Shown here piece after piece: positions 1-6,047 of a DNA stretch of 12,079 nucleotides (positions are counted from its first letter, which is position 1; each line of letters opens with the position of its first letter). The stretch lies in contig URWZ01000028.1 in assembly GCA_900551625.1 (NCBI GenBank), forward strand, positions 1 to 12,079. Reading direction: 5' to 3'. The position numbers and the translations under genes were made by a program. This stretch comes from an uncultured Collinsella sp. GTDB taxonomy: Bacteria > Actinomycetota > Coriobacteriia > Coriobacteriales > Coriobacteriaceae. Under the pieces are notes generated by a model. It searched no databases, was not told the origin of the DNA, and worked only from the letters and a program-made list of their open reading frames with translations.

Positions 1-32
1 CGTCGGCAGCGTCAGATGTGTATAAGAGACAG
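1..32 (+). other. Nextera read-1 adapter (artefact)
   Basis: The first 32 bases match the Illumina Nextera read-1 transposase adapter from its second base onward. They end in the 19-base Tn5 mosaic end AGATGTGTATAAGAGACAG at 14-32. This is library sequence, not genome, and should be trimmed. Any reading frame through it, such as a plus-strand protein beginning MCIRDS, is chimeric. The adapter sequence is known from memory and the match is read directly. Confidence 0.98.
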
Positions 33-579
33 TGTTTGCACCGGTGTCGGTAACCTTGGGCGCAATAGCGCTCTTCTTCTCATTGACGTAGTACGTAAGC
101 TTGGGCTGATGGTAGTTGCCGTCGAGCATCGAAACCAGGTTATCCGAGAAGTTCTTGGGGACTACGATGGCCGCATAGTACTCACCGCTCTCGACGCCCT
201 CTTTGGCATCGGCCGCAGAATCGACGAAGGTCCAGCCCAGCTGATCGTTCTCCTTGAGCTGATCGACGACCTGATCGCCCGCGTTGAGCTCGCCCACCAG
301 GTCGTTTTGGGTGCCCCGATCGTTGTTGGCGATGGCAATCTTGATGCCCTGGGTGTTTCCGTACGGATCCCAGTTGGCCACGATGTTGTACCAGGCATAC
401 AGCGAGGGAATAACGCACACGCCAAGGGTAACCACCAAGGCGACGGGGTTCACAAGCAGTCGCTTAATGTCGCGCTTAAATATCGCAAAGGAGACCTTTG
501 CATTGGATAGTTTGCTGCCGAGACTCACGCTTGGACCATCCATCCTGTCGTTGAATCGAATCGTACTATCGATAACCAT
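33..579 (-). CDS. YhgE/Pip-family membrane protein, N-terminal part, truncated by contig end
   Basis: The minus-strand frame opening at ATG 579-577 stays open for 182 codons down to the adapter and has no stop inside the window. The product begins MVIDSTIRFNDRMDG. Residues about 33-65 read FAIFKRDIKRLLVNPVALVV followed by TLGVCVIPSLYAWYN, then WDPYGNTQGIKIAIANNDRG at about 70-89. A basic segment, one membrane helix with PSLYAWYN at its end, and an extracytoplasmic domain opening with a DPYG..G..IAI.N.D.G pattern are typical of the YhgE/Pip (phage infection protein) family. Those proteins are usually 700 residues or more, with further helices at the C-terminus resembling ABC-2 permeases, so most of the gene is missing. 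No clear Shine-Dalgarno precedes ATG 579. Starts further in (ATG 543 or GTG near 531) are possible and would still keep the helix. Function in the family is poorly defined; roles in phage adsorption and in export have been reported for relatives. Confidence 0.85.
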
Positions 580-635
580 TGTACGTAAGCGCTTTAGCGT
601 CTCAGAGCACAATGGTATTGAGTTTTGCGGGTAGC

Positions 636-671
636 AATATACTACGAAGACGAATTAACGTACAGTTGTAC
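636..671 (-). promoter_or_regulatory. Candidate promoter and operator of the yhgE-like gene
   Basis: On the minus strand TATATT (641-636) matches five of six bases of a sigma-70 type -10 box and would start transcription near 629, about 50 bases before ATG 579. No good -35 is seen. In its place is the palindrome GTACA-GT-TGTAC at 660-671, about -31 to -42, where a repressor or activator could bind. YhgE-like genes often sit beside TetR-type regulators whose sites have this shape, but no regulator gene is visible here. The prediction is weak. Confidence 0.35.
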
Positions 672-737
672 AGTATCTTTAATTTCAGCAGGTCACAAAA
701 CCACAACCCGCACAAATTAGCAATTCAAATAGTCATC

Positions 738-795
738 GGGGACGTTCTTAAACGACTGGTCAAACAAGAACGCCCCCAACGACTAGTTTGGACCA
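738..795. repeat. Composite inverted/direct repeat
   Basis: GGGGACGTTCTT at 738-749 pairs with AAGAACGCCCCC at 766-777, with 11 of 12 positions complementary and a 16-base gap. The ten-base word AACGACTGGT at 751-760 recurs as AACGACTAGT at 779-788. GGTCAAAC (758-765) can also pair with GTTTGGACC (787-795), so two alternative foldings compete. No U-run follows on either strand, which makes a simple terminator unlikely. Confidence 0.55.
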
Positions 796-827
796 CGGTA
801 ACATCGATGTTTTAGCAATGCCAGCGA

Positions 828-927
828 GCGGGCGCCAGAGCGAACAAATTGGCATGAAAAGAGGACGGCATAGACCTTCTGGTCATGCCGTCCTCTTTGA
901 ATGACAAGTTGTCGCTCTGGCGCCCGC
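828..927. repeat. 100-base imperfect palindrome (nested long hairpin)
   Basis: An outer perfect 16-base inverted repeat (828-843 GCGGGCGCCAGAGCGA against 912-927) encloses an inner perfect 14-base one (858-871 AAAGAGGACGGCAT against 885-898). GACC/GGTC (873-876, 881-884) continues the inner stem to a four-base loop TTCT. Short pairings such as CAT 853-855 with ATG 901-903 make it close to one long stem. The inner stem has A-rich and T-rich feet, so it could terminate transcription from either side. The five-base word CAGCG lies one base outside each end (822-826, 929-933), which could be a target duplication or chance. It may be a bidirectional terminator, a small palindromic repeat element, or a structured RNA. 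Confidence 0.7.
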
Positions 928-941
928 GCAGCGTCGACTGG

Positions 942-965
942 TCCGCCGTTCGTTAGAACGGCGGA
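942..965. repeat. Perfect 10-bp hairpin flanked by a 10-base direct repeat
   Basis: TCCGCCGTTC (942-951) pairs fully with GAACGGCGGA (956-965) around a four-base loop GTTA. The word GCAGCGTCGA occurs just before (928-937) and just after (973-982), so the hairpin sits between two identical ten-base direct repeats. No U-run is present. It belongs to the series of hairpins downstream of htpG. Confidence 0.6.
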
Positions 966-985
966 ACTGAGGGCAGCGTCGAGCC

Positions 986-1013
986 GTTACGCGGTTTGGT
1001 AAAACCGCGTAAC
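986..1013 (-). terminator. Hairpin directly behind htpG, possible 3' end
   Basis: GTTACGCGGTTT (986-997) pairs perfectly over 12 bases with AAACCGCGTAAC (1002-1013) around a four-base loop. It begins seven bases after the htpG stop codon on the minus strand. Position suggests a role at the htpG 3' end, as a terminator or an mRNA-stabilising stem. A U-run after it is missing, so it is not a classical intrinsic terminator. Confidence 0.5.
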
Positions 1014-1020
1014 TACCTAA

Positions 1021-3045
1021 CTACATCAAGTTGCAAACAGCCGCCGCGAAGGCAACGGGGTCCTCGGGGAGGATGCCCTCGACCAGCAGGGCCTGATCGT
1101 AGAGCAGACCAGAGTACTGCTTGATCTTGTCGGCGTCGCCTGCCTTCTGGGCAGCGACAAGCTTGTCAAAGACCGGGTGCTTGGCGTTGAGCTCGAGCAC
1201 GCGTTGGCTCTTGGGCATGCCGTCGGGCGCGCCCTCGGGTCCCTTCTGGAGCACCTTCTCCATCTCGAGCGAAAGTGGGCCCTCGGTGGTGATACAAGCG
1301 GGGGCATCGGTCAGGCGCGCGGAGACGGCGACTTTCTCGACCTTGTCACCGAGCGCCTCCTTCATAGCGCTAAAGAGGTCCTCGTTCTCCTTGGTGGCGT
1401 CCTCGGCCTCCTTCTTCTCGTCCTCGGTCGCCAGGTCAAGATCACCGGTCGCAACGTTCTTGAGCTCTAGATGACGATCCTCGACCTCGGGCTCGGCACC
1501 GTCGGCCACAGCCTTCTCGGCAGCCTCGCGGGCAGCATCGTCCTCGTAGATCTTGGGCATATCGGCGGCAACGTACTCACGCATAGCCTGGAACGTGAAC
1601 TCATCCACATCCTGCGTCAGCAGCAGCACGTCATAGCCGCGGTCGAGCACGCCCTTTACCACGGGCATCTTGGCCAAGCGCTCACGCGAGTCGCCGGCGG
1701 CGTAGTAGATGGCCTTCTGATCCTCAGGCATGCCCTTGGCATACTCGGCCAGGGTAATCATCTTCTGTTCCTTGGCAGACCAGAACAGCAACAGGTCGGC
1801 GAGCTCATCGGCCTTCATGCCATAGCTCGAGTAGATGCCGTACTTAAGACCGCGGCCAAAGTTCTCAAAGAACTTCTCGTAGGCCTCGCGGTCGTTGTCA
1901 CGCATATCCTCAAGGTCGGCGGTAATCTTCTTTTCCACACGCTTGGCGATGGCCTTGAGCTGACGGTTCTGCTGCAGCGTCTCGCGCGAGATGTTGAGCG
2001 ACACGTCGGCGGAATCCACGACGCCGCGGACAAAGTTGTAGTAGTCGGGCAGCAGGTCGTCGCACTTCTCCATGATCAGGACGTTGGAGCTGTAGAGCGC
2101 CAGACCCTTCTCGTAGTCCTTGCTGTACAGATCGAACGGCGCGCGTCCCGGCACAAACAGCAGGGCGTCATACTCGAGCGTGCCCTCGGCGTGGAAGCTG
2201 ATGGTGCGCGCAGGATCGTCAAAGTCGTGGAACGTGGACTTGTAGAACTCGTCGTAGTCCTTCTGCTCGACATCGGAGCTGTGCTTCTTCCAGATCGGTG
2301 TCATGGAATTGACGGTATCGAGCTCCTGGTAGTCCTCGTACTCGGGCTTGTAATCGTCGCCGGCGTCCTCGGGCTTGGGTTTCTGGCGGCTCTTGGACAC
2401 CATCATCTGGATCGGGTAACGCACATAGTTACTGTACTGCTGAATCAGGCTCTTGAGACCCCACTCGGTCAGGAAGCGATCGTAGGTCTCGGCCTCGCCG
2501 TCGGCATCGAGCTTCTCGTTCTCGCGCAGCGTCAGGATGACATCGGTACCGTGCTCGGCGCGCTCGCCGTCCTCGATGGTGTAGCCCTCAAGACCGTCGG
2601 ATTCCCACACATGGGCGACATCCTCGCCGTAGGCGCGGCTGACGACCTTCACATGGCTGGCGACCATAAAAGCCGAGTAGAAGCCCACGCCAAACTGACC
2701 GATGATGTCGACATCGGAGCCCTGCTGCTCGGCGTTCTCGGTCTTAAACTCCTCGGAGCCGGAATGGGCGATGGTGCCCAGATTGCGCTCCAGCTCCTCG
2801 GCGGTCATGCCAATGCCGTTATCCGAGATGGTAATGGTGCGGGCGTCTTTATCAAAGGAGACGCGAATGGCCAGGTCGCCCTGGTCGATCTTGACGCTCG
2901 GGTCCTGCAGGCTCTTAAAGTTGAGCTTGTCGACGGCGTCGCTCGCGTTAGAGATAAGCTCGCGCAGGAAGATTTCTTTATTGGTGTAGATGGAGTTGAT
3001 CATGAGGTCGAGCAGTTTTTTGCTCTCGGTCTTAAATTGACGCAT
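1021..3045 (-). CDS. htpG: Chaperone HtpG (bacterial Hsp90)
   Basis: ATP-driven dimeric cytosolic chaperone of the Hsp90 family, 674 residues. The N-terminal GHKL ATPase domain shows ELISNASDA (residues 29-37; catalytic Glu29 and Asn33 by family position), SDNGIGM (74-80) and the lid motif GQFGVGFYSAFMVA (116-129). The middle domain carries SLNISRETLQQNRQLKAIAKR, with the conserved arginine and glutamine of Hsp90. The protein is longer than the roughly 620-630 residues usual in bacteria, and part of the excess is an acidic, charged segment around residues 495-565 (runs such as DEKKEAEDATKENED). It lacks the eukaryotic MEEVD tail. AAAGGA sits six bases before ATG 3045, fixing the start. It appears to be a single-gene unit with its own leader, and hairpins follow the stop codon. 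No CIRCE or HAIR heat-shock operator is visible upstream. Confidence 0.97.
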   Translation of the reverse strand: MRQFKTESKKLLDLMINSIYTNKEIFLRELISNASDAVDKLNFKSLQDPSVKIDQGDLAIRVSFDKDARTITISDNGIGMTAEELERNLGTIAHSGSEEFKTENAEQQGSDVDIIGQFGVGFYSAFMVASHVKVVSRAYGEDVAHVWESDGLEGYTIEDGERAEHGTDVILTLRENEKLDADGEAETYDRFLTEWGLKSLIQQYSNYVRYPIQMMVSKSRQKPKPEDAGDDYKPEYEDYQELDTVNSMTPIWKKHSSDVEQKDYDEFYKSTFHDFDDPARTISFHAEGTLEYDALLFVPGRAPFDLYSKDYEKGLALYSSNVLIMEKCDDLLPDYYNFVRGVVDSADVSLNISRETLQQNRQLKAIAKRVEKKITADLEDMRDNDREAYEKFFENFGRGLKYGIYSSYGMKADELADLLLFWSAKEQKMITLAEYAKGMPEDQKAIYYAAGDSRERLAKMPVVKGVLDRGYDVLLLTQDVDEFTFQAMREYVAADMPKIYEDDAAREAAEKAVADGAEPEVEDRHLELKNVATGDLDLATEDEKKEAEDATKENEDLFSAMKEALGDKVEKVAVSARLTDAPACITTEGPLSLEMEKVLQKGPEGAPDGMPKSQRVLELNAKHPVFDKLVAAQKAGDADKIKQYSGLLYDQALLVEGILPEDPVAFAAAVCNLM

Positions 3046-3069
3046 GTGCAGTCCTTTCGCGCTACCCCT

Positions 3070-3110
3070 GTCCGCAAAAACGGCTCGGTCGCCCGAGCCG
3101 CATCGCAGAC
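3070..3110 (-). terminator. Terminator-like hairpin in the htpG leader
   Basis: Read on the minus strand, CGGCTCGG and CCGAGCCG (3100-3093 and 3088-3081, given as + coordinates) form a perfect 8-bp GC-rich stem with a four-base loop, followed at once by five U residues (3080-3076). This is an intrinsic terminator in shape. It lies about 30 bases before ATG 3045 and about 140 bases after the acetyltransferase stop. GUCUGCG (3110-3104) can also pair with UGCGGAC (3076-3070), including wobbles, enclosing the stem and taking in part of the U-run region. It may end the upstream operon, attenuate htpG, or both. Confidence 0.65.
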
Positions 3111-3131
3111 CTGCTATGTTCAGACTTAGAT

Positions 3132-3137
3132 TTTATA
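3132..3137 (-). promoter_or_regulatory. Candidate -10 box of htpG
   Basis: TATAAA on the minus strand lies in an AT-rich patch between the acetyltransferase stop and htpG. It would give a start near 3125 and a leader of about 80 bases that includes the terminator-like hairpin. I find no convincing -35, so this is a weak call based on position and composition. Confidence 0.35.
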
Positions 3138-3247
3138 ACCCATTAACGCGCATATATACATACGGAATCGAAAAACTGTATGTCCGAGCGCTCTGATGCG
3201 CCAATTGCCAAGGAGTGTCCCAAACTGCCGGCAGGAAAGGAACGTTC

Positions 3248-3748
3248 CTATCTGCCATCTACGCGCTTGGCCATCCAGGCATGAGGCTGGCCCTCGTCTT
3301 CGTAGTCCACCGGGGCAATCTGCGTGTAGCCCGCCTTGGCATAGAGCGGCAGCACGTATTCCTGAGCATGCAGCTTAATGAGCTTGGCGCCGGCATCACG
3401 CGCGCACGTATCACTGGCCTCGACAATCTTGCTCGCCAAACCGCGACGGCGCATGCTCGGCAGCACGGCCACGCGCCCCATAATGTAGGTCTCCCCCGCC
3501 GCGACACCTTCGTCCAAGTCGCACGCCGGCGACACCGGAGCCTCTGCGTCAGCCGCGCGCTCAAGCTCTTCGGGAAACACGCGCGAGCAACCGGCAAGCT
3601 CGCCGTCTACATAGAGCGTCACATGAATGCAGTTCGGATCCTCGTCGATAGCGTCGAACTCATTCTCGTAGCCCTGCTCGTCCATAAAAATGACGCGGCG
3701 CACCAACGCCGCGTCATCAAAGCATCCCGTCTTAAGTTGGATATCCAT
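3248..3748 (-). CDS. GNAT-family N-acetyltransferase (ElaA/YjcF-like)
   Basis: Predicted cytosolic acetyl-CoA-dependent acyltransferase, 166 residues. The core GRVAVLPSMRRRGLASKIV (residues 91-109) holds the acetyl-CoA pyrophosphate-binding pattern R-x-x-G-x-A (R100, G103, A105). HAQEYVLPLYAKAGY (127-141) is the typical last conserved GNAT helix-turn-strand. The N-terminal RRVIFMDEQGYENEFD and the end PHAWMAKRV resemble the ElaA/YjcF branch, whose substrates are mostly unknown. An Ala/Glu-rich stretch at about 62-87 looks like a loop insertion. ATG 3748 is preferred because GAAAGGG sits five bases upstream; a longer TTG start at 3766 would contain that site. It begins 39 bases after the phosphatase stop, so it may be the last gene of the wzz-kinase-phosphatase transcript. 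The stop codon overlaps the 12-base palindrome AGGAACGTTCCT (3238-3249). Confidence 0.88.
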   Translation of the reverse strand: MDIQLKTGCFDDAALVRRVIFMDEQGYENEFDAIDEDPNCIHVTLYVDGELAGCSRVFPEELERAADAEAPVSPACDLDEGVAAGETYIMGRVAVLPSMRRRGLASKIVEASDTCARDAGAKLIKLHAQEYVLPLYAKAGYTQIAPVDYEDEGQPHAWMAKRVDGR

Positions 3749-3787
3749 GGCTGCCCTTTCATTCAATGCGAACGTTAGGGACAGATT

Positions 3788-4438
3788 TTAGCGAAAATGA
3801 GCTCCGCGTACGCTAAACTTCGCGCGAGCCTTCGCCAGGCAGTCGTAATGACCCACGTTATGGGCATCGCTCGCGATGAAGCTGTACAGGTTCTGATCGA
3901 ACAGGCGCTGTGCCGGCTTTTTCTCGCGACCAAAGCGACCGCCGGCAATAAAGTCCGCCGAAGCCTGCAGCTTGCAGCCCATATCGACCAGGCGCTCCGC
4001 CACGCTTACATCCTTTTGAACCGCACGATAGCGCTCAGGATGAGCGATGATCACCTGGTAGCCACGGCACTGCAAATCGTAAATCGTGTTCTCGTACTCT
4101 CTAAACGCATACGCATCGGCATGTGTCGAAAGCTCGAGCAGAAACTCGTTGGTTCCATCGAAATGCAAGTGCTCCGCGGCATCGATACCAAGTTCAACGA
4201 GCTTTCGATGGTTGACCTCGAAGCCCATCTGGAGCGGAAAACCGTCAGCGTTATCACGCAGCAGCTCAAAGGCATCCCACATCTTGTCGTAATCAAAATA
4301 GGGATCACGGCAGTGAGGAGTGCAAACGATTCTGGTTACACCGGCCCGCTTGGCAGCCTCGAGCATCGCCAAGCTCTCATCGAGATCGGCGGCGCCGTCG
4401 TCTACACCCGGCAAGATATGGCAATGAATGTCACGCAT
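3788..4438 (-). CDS. cpsB: PHP-type protein-tyrosine phosphatase (CpsB/YwqE family)
   Basis: Metal-dependent phosphatase that removes phosphate from the C-terminal tyrosines of the partner kinase in Gram-positive capsule systems; 216 residues. Metal-ligand motifs of the PHP fold are all visible: DIHCHILPGVDDGA (residues 3-16, His5, His7, Asp13/14), CTPHC (39-43, His42), GFEV (72-75, Glu74), AHPER (132-136, His133) and ASDAHN (189-194, Asp191, His193). It is somewhat shorter than the roughly 240-255 residues common in the family but no motif is missing. It starts 17 bases after the kinase stop, with AAGG upstream of ATG 4438, so it is co-transcribed with the kinase. The family assignment is firm; the symbol is by analogy with streptococcal cpsB and ywqE of Bacillus. 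Confidence 0.93.
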   Translation of the reverse strand: MRDIHCHILPGVDDGAADLDESLAMLEAAKRAGVTRIVCTPHCRDPYFDYDKMWDAFELLRDNADGFPLQMGFEVNHRKLVELGIDAAEHLHFDGTNEFLLELSTHADAYAFREYENTIYDLQCRGYQVIIAHPERYRAVQKDVSVAERLVDMGCKLQASADFIAGGRFGREKKPAQRLFDQNLYSFIASDAHNVGHYDCLAKARAKFSVRGAHFR

Positions 4439-4455
4439 AGGTCAGCCTTAATCAA

Positions 4456-5193
4456 CTAAACGTTTGCTCGGTTGGTGAAGATGCCCTTTTTGGAAGTCCC
4501 CTGATCGTCGGAGCCCTTCTTAACCTTCTTACCGTCCTTGGTGTAGTAGGAGTAGTAGTACTCGCTGGTCTCGGTCTCGCAGTAGTTCATGACGGTACCG
4601 ATGAGCTTGACCTTCTCGGACTTCTTAAGCTGACCGATGGCGTTGAGCGCCTCCTCGCGCTTGGTGAAATCCTCACGCACCACGAACAGCGTGCCGTCGG
4701 TCAGGCTGGCAATCTCGGCAGCATCGATGAAGGTGCCGACCGGGGGAGCATCAAAGATGACGTACTGGAACTTGGCGGACAGCGCCTTTACCAGCTTGGC
4801 AAAGCGGTGAGAGACGATGATGTCGGCAGGATTGGGAATATGCGGCTCGGCATCGAGGAAGTAGAAGTTCTTCTGACCCGTCTCGACAATTGCCTGGTCA
4901 ATGGAGATCTGCTCGGAAAGGACCGCATAGAGTCCGCCGCGCGAACGAACGCCGAGCATATCGGAAAGAGACCTGCGGCGCATATCGGCCTCGACCAGGA
5001 GCACGGACTTGCCGCTCGTGGCGATAGCCTGGGCAAGGTTAATGGAAACCGTAGACTTGCCCTCATTGGGAATCGAGGAGGTAACGGTGATGGTGCGAAT
5101 GGGGTCGTCCACGCTCGCAAAGCGGATGTTGGCCAGAAGGGTCTTGGCGGCATTCTGTACAACGAGCTTATCGGTGTTCTTTGCCTTAGCCAT
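4456..5193 (-). CDS. cpsD: Capsular BY-kinase (CpsD/YwqD-type tyrosine autokinase)
   Basis: Cytoplasmic bacterial tyrosine kinase that works with a membrane co-polymerase to control polysaccharide chain length or export; 245 residues. Walker A is SSIPNEGKST (39-48), Walker A' is VLLVEADMRR (64-73) and Walker B is YVIFDAPP (144-151). In Walker A' the usual LLIDAD is VEAD, keeping Asp70. The C-terminal tail has the tyrosine cluster EYYYSYY (211-217), the expected autophosphorylation site, followed by a lysine-rich end. As in Firmicutes, kinase and membrane activator are separate proteins rather than one fused Wzc. The start is two bases after the wzz stop, with GAAAGG in the end of wzz serving as ribosome site. 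Confidence 0.94.
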   Translation of the reverse strand: MAKAKNTDKLVVQNAAKTLLANIRFASVDDPIRTITVTSSIPNEGKSTVSINLAQAIATSGKSVLLVEADMRRRSLSDMLGVRSRGGLYAVLSEQISIDQAIVETGQKNFYFLDAEPHIPNPADIIVSHRFAKLVKALSAKFQYVIFDAPPVGTFIDAAEIASLTDGTLFVVREDFTKREEALNAIGQLKKSEKVKLIGTVMNYCETETSEYYYSYYTKDGKKVKKGSDDQGTSKKGIFTNRANV

Positions 5194-5195
5194 GC

Positions 5196-5852
5196 CTATT
5201 TACCACCTTTCATAGCCGGAATTCGGCCAACAACGGGAATGCCCAGGAGCTCTTCTGCCTCTTCGGCACCGCGGATGCGGGTATTGAGCATGTCTGCCAA
5301 AACGACATAGGCGACTGCGATAAAGATACCGGCGAGGAACGCGACAGCAACGTACAGCGTGCGCTTGGGGCCGCTGGGGACTTCGGGAGTCTTAGCCTCG
5401 TCGATAACGTTGATGCTCTGGGCAGCGCCGACGTTCTGAGCGACCGTACTCACCGAGCTGGCCATGGCCTTTGCGACCTTAGCCGTCTCCTTGGCATCGG
5501 TGCCGGTAACCGAAAGCGTAATGACACGCGTGGTGGTCTCGGAGGAAACAGACACCTTGTAGTCATCCAGGTCAGCAAGGCCCAACTCATTGGCAGCACC
5601 GCTCTTAACGCTATCGCTATCCAGCAGCGTGGCGATATCGTTGGAAAGCATCTGGCTCGCCGAGAGATCGTTGTAGCTCATCTGACCGCTATCGTCGGTC
5701 TTGGCGAGAATGTACATGCTCGTCGTCGCGGTGTAGGTGTTGTCCATCGCAACGAAGGACACGATGCCCATGGCGATCGCGCAGACCACCGGAAGGGTGA
5801 TGACCAGCTTGAGGTGCTTTTTGAGCAGCTGGAACAGTTCGAGAAGGGTCAT
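5196..5852 (-). CDS. Wzz/CpsC-type polysaccharide co-polymerase and kinase activator
   Basis: Integral membrane protein of 218 residues with two helices (about 16-36 and 166-187) and an extracytoplasmic domain between them, the layout of the Wzz/CpsC/CapA class. The proline-containing segment KTPEVPSGPKR (154-164) precedes the second helix, as is typical. The short cytoplasmic tail (188-218) is where relatives contact and switch on the tyrosine kinase. N-terminal LLELFQLLKKHLKLV is the usual amphipathic lead into helix 1. GAAAGG eight bases before ATG 5852 supports the start. It is the first gene of the set wzz-cpsD-cpsB(-GNAT). No polymerase, flippase, priming transferase or glycosyltransferase follows in the window. 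Confidence 0.92.
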   Translation of the reverse strand: MTLLELFQLLKKHLKLVITLPVVCAIAMGIVSFVAMDNTYTATTSMYILAKTDDSGQMSYNDLSASQMLSNDIATLLDSDSVKSGAANELGLADLDDYKVSVSSETTTRVITLSVTGTDAKETAKVAKAMASSVSTVAQNVGAAQSINVIDEAKTPEVPSGPKRTLYVAVAFLAGIFIAVAYVVLADMLNTRIRGAEEAEELLGIPVVGRIPAMKGGK

Positions 5853-5899
5853 GCAGCTTGCCTTTCATTTCCCCAGTTCGGATTGACAAAACTGTCCGT

Positions 5900-5928
5900 A
5901 TGTTATCGCATCTTTTTACCGAGACCAA
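5900..5928 (-). promoter_or_regulatory. Candidate promoter of the wzz-cpsD-cpsB operon
   Basis: On the minus strand TTGGTC (5928-5923) and TAACAT (5905-5900) are 17 bases apart, weak matches to -35 and -10 boxes (three and four of six). Transcription would begin near 5893, about 40 bases before ATG 5852. This gap is the only place where the operon could have its own promoter, which is the main support. Confidence 0.35.
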
Positions 5929-5993
5929 ACTCTATACATAAGAAACAGGCTCTCCTGTAAAAATGTCGGAAGCAATCGTAAAATTGCACAACA

Positions 5994-6022
5994 ACGCCGC
6001 ACCCGAAAGTCAAATGCGGCGT
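5994..6022 (-). terminator. Possible terminator of the phoB-phoR transcript
   Basis: ACGCCGCA (5994-6001) and TGCGGCGT (6015-6022) form an 8-bp GC-rich stem with a 13-base loop, 25 bases behind the kinase stop codon. On the minus strand it is followed by TGTTGTGCAATTTT, which is U-rich but interrupted. Position fits a terminator before the polysaccharide operon; strength is uncertain. Confidence 0.45.
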
Positions 6023-6047
6023 CTACATCAATATCTATGTTGTATCG

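Larger units (their letters stand above)
580..1020. other. Gene-free intergenic stretch rich in inverted repeats
   Basis: This 441-base gap separates the end of htpG from the start of the yhgE-like gene, both on the minus strand. The part at about 600-735 is clearly more AT-rich than the surrounding genes and carries a promoter and operator candidate. The rest holds a composite inverted repeat (738-795), a 100-base imperfect palindrome (828-927) and two perfect hairpins (942-965, 986-1013). The only reading frame of note, plus strand 579-815, starts at TTG, has no ribosome binding site and resembles no family I know, so I treat the gap as non-coding. Confidence 0.7.

Noticed and set aside
16..510. 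Plus-strand ORF of 164 residues starting MCIRDS
   Set aside because: It begins inside the adapter and runs antisense to the clear YhgE/Pip-like frame; its composition resembles no family.
579..815. Plus-strand ORF of 78 residues in the htpG-yhgE gap
   Set aside because: TTG start, no ribosome site, crosses inverted repeats and shows no recognisable motif.
821..1013. CRISPR-like array from repeated hairpins
   Set aside because: The stems differ in sequence, the direct repeat is only ten bases with two copies, and no cas gene is present.
1471..3129. Plus-strand ORF of 552 residues opposite htpG
   Set aside because: A frame mirrored from the GC-rich codon pattern of htpG; sequence is Leu/Val/Gly/His-rich shadow with no domain or start signal.
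3046..3247. CIRCE or HAIR heat-shock operator before htpG
   Set aside because: Neither TTAGCACTC-N9-GAGTGCTAA nor CTTGAGT-N7-ACTCAAG, or a near match, is seen in this gap.
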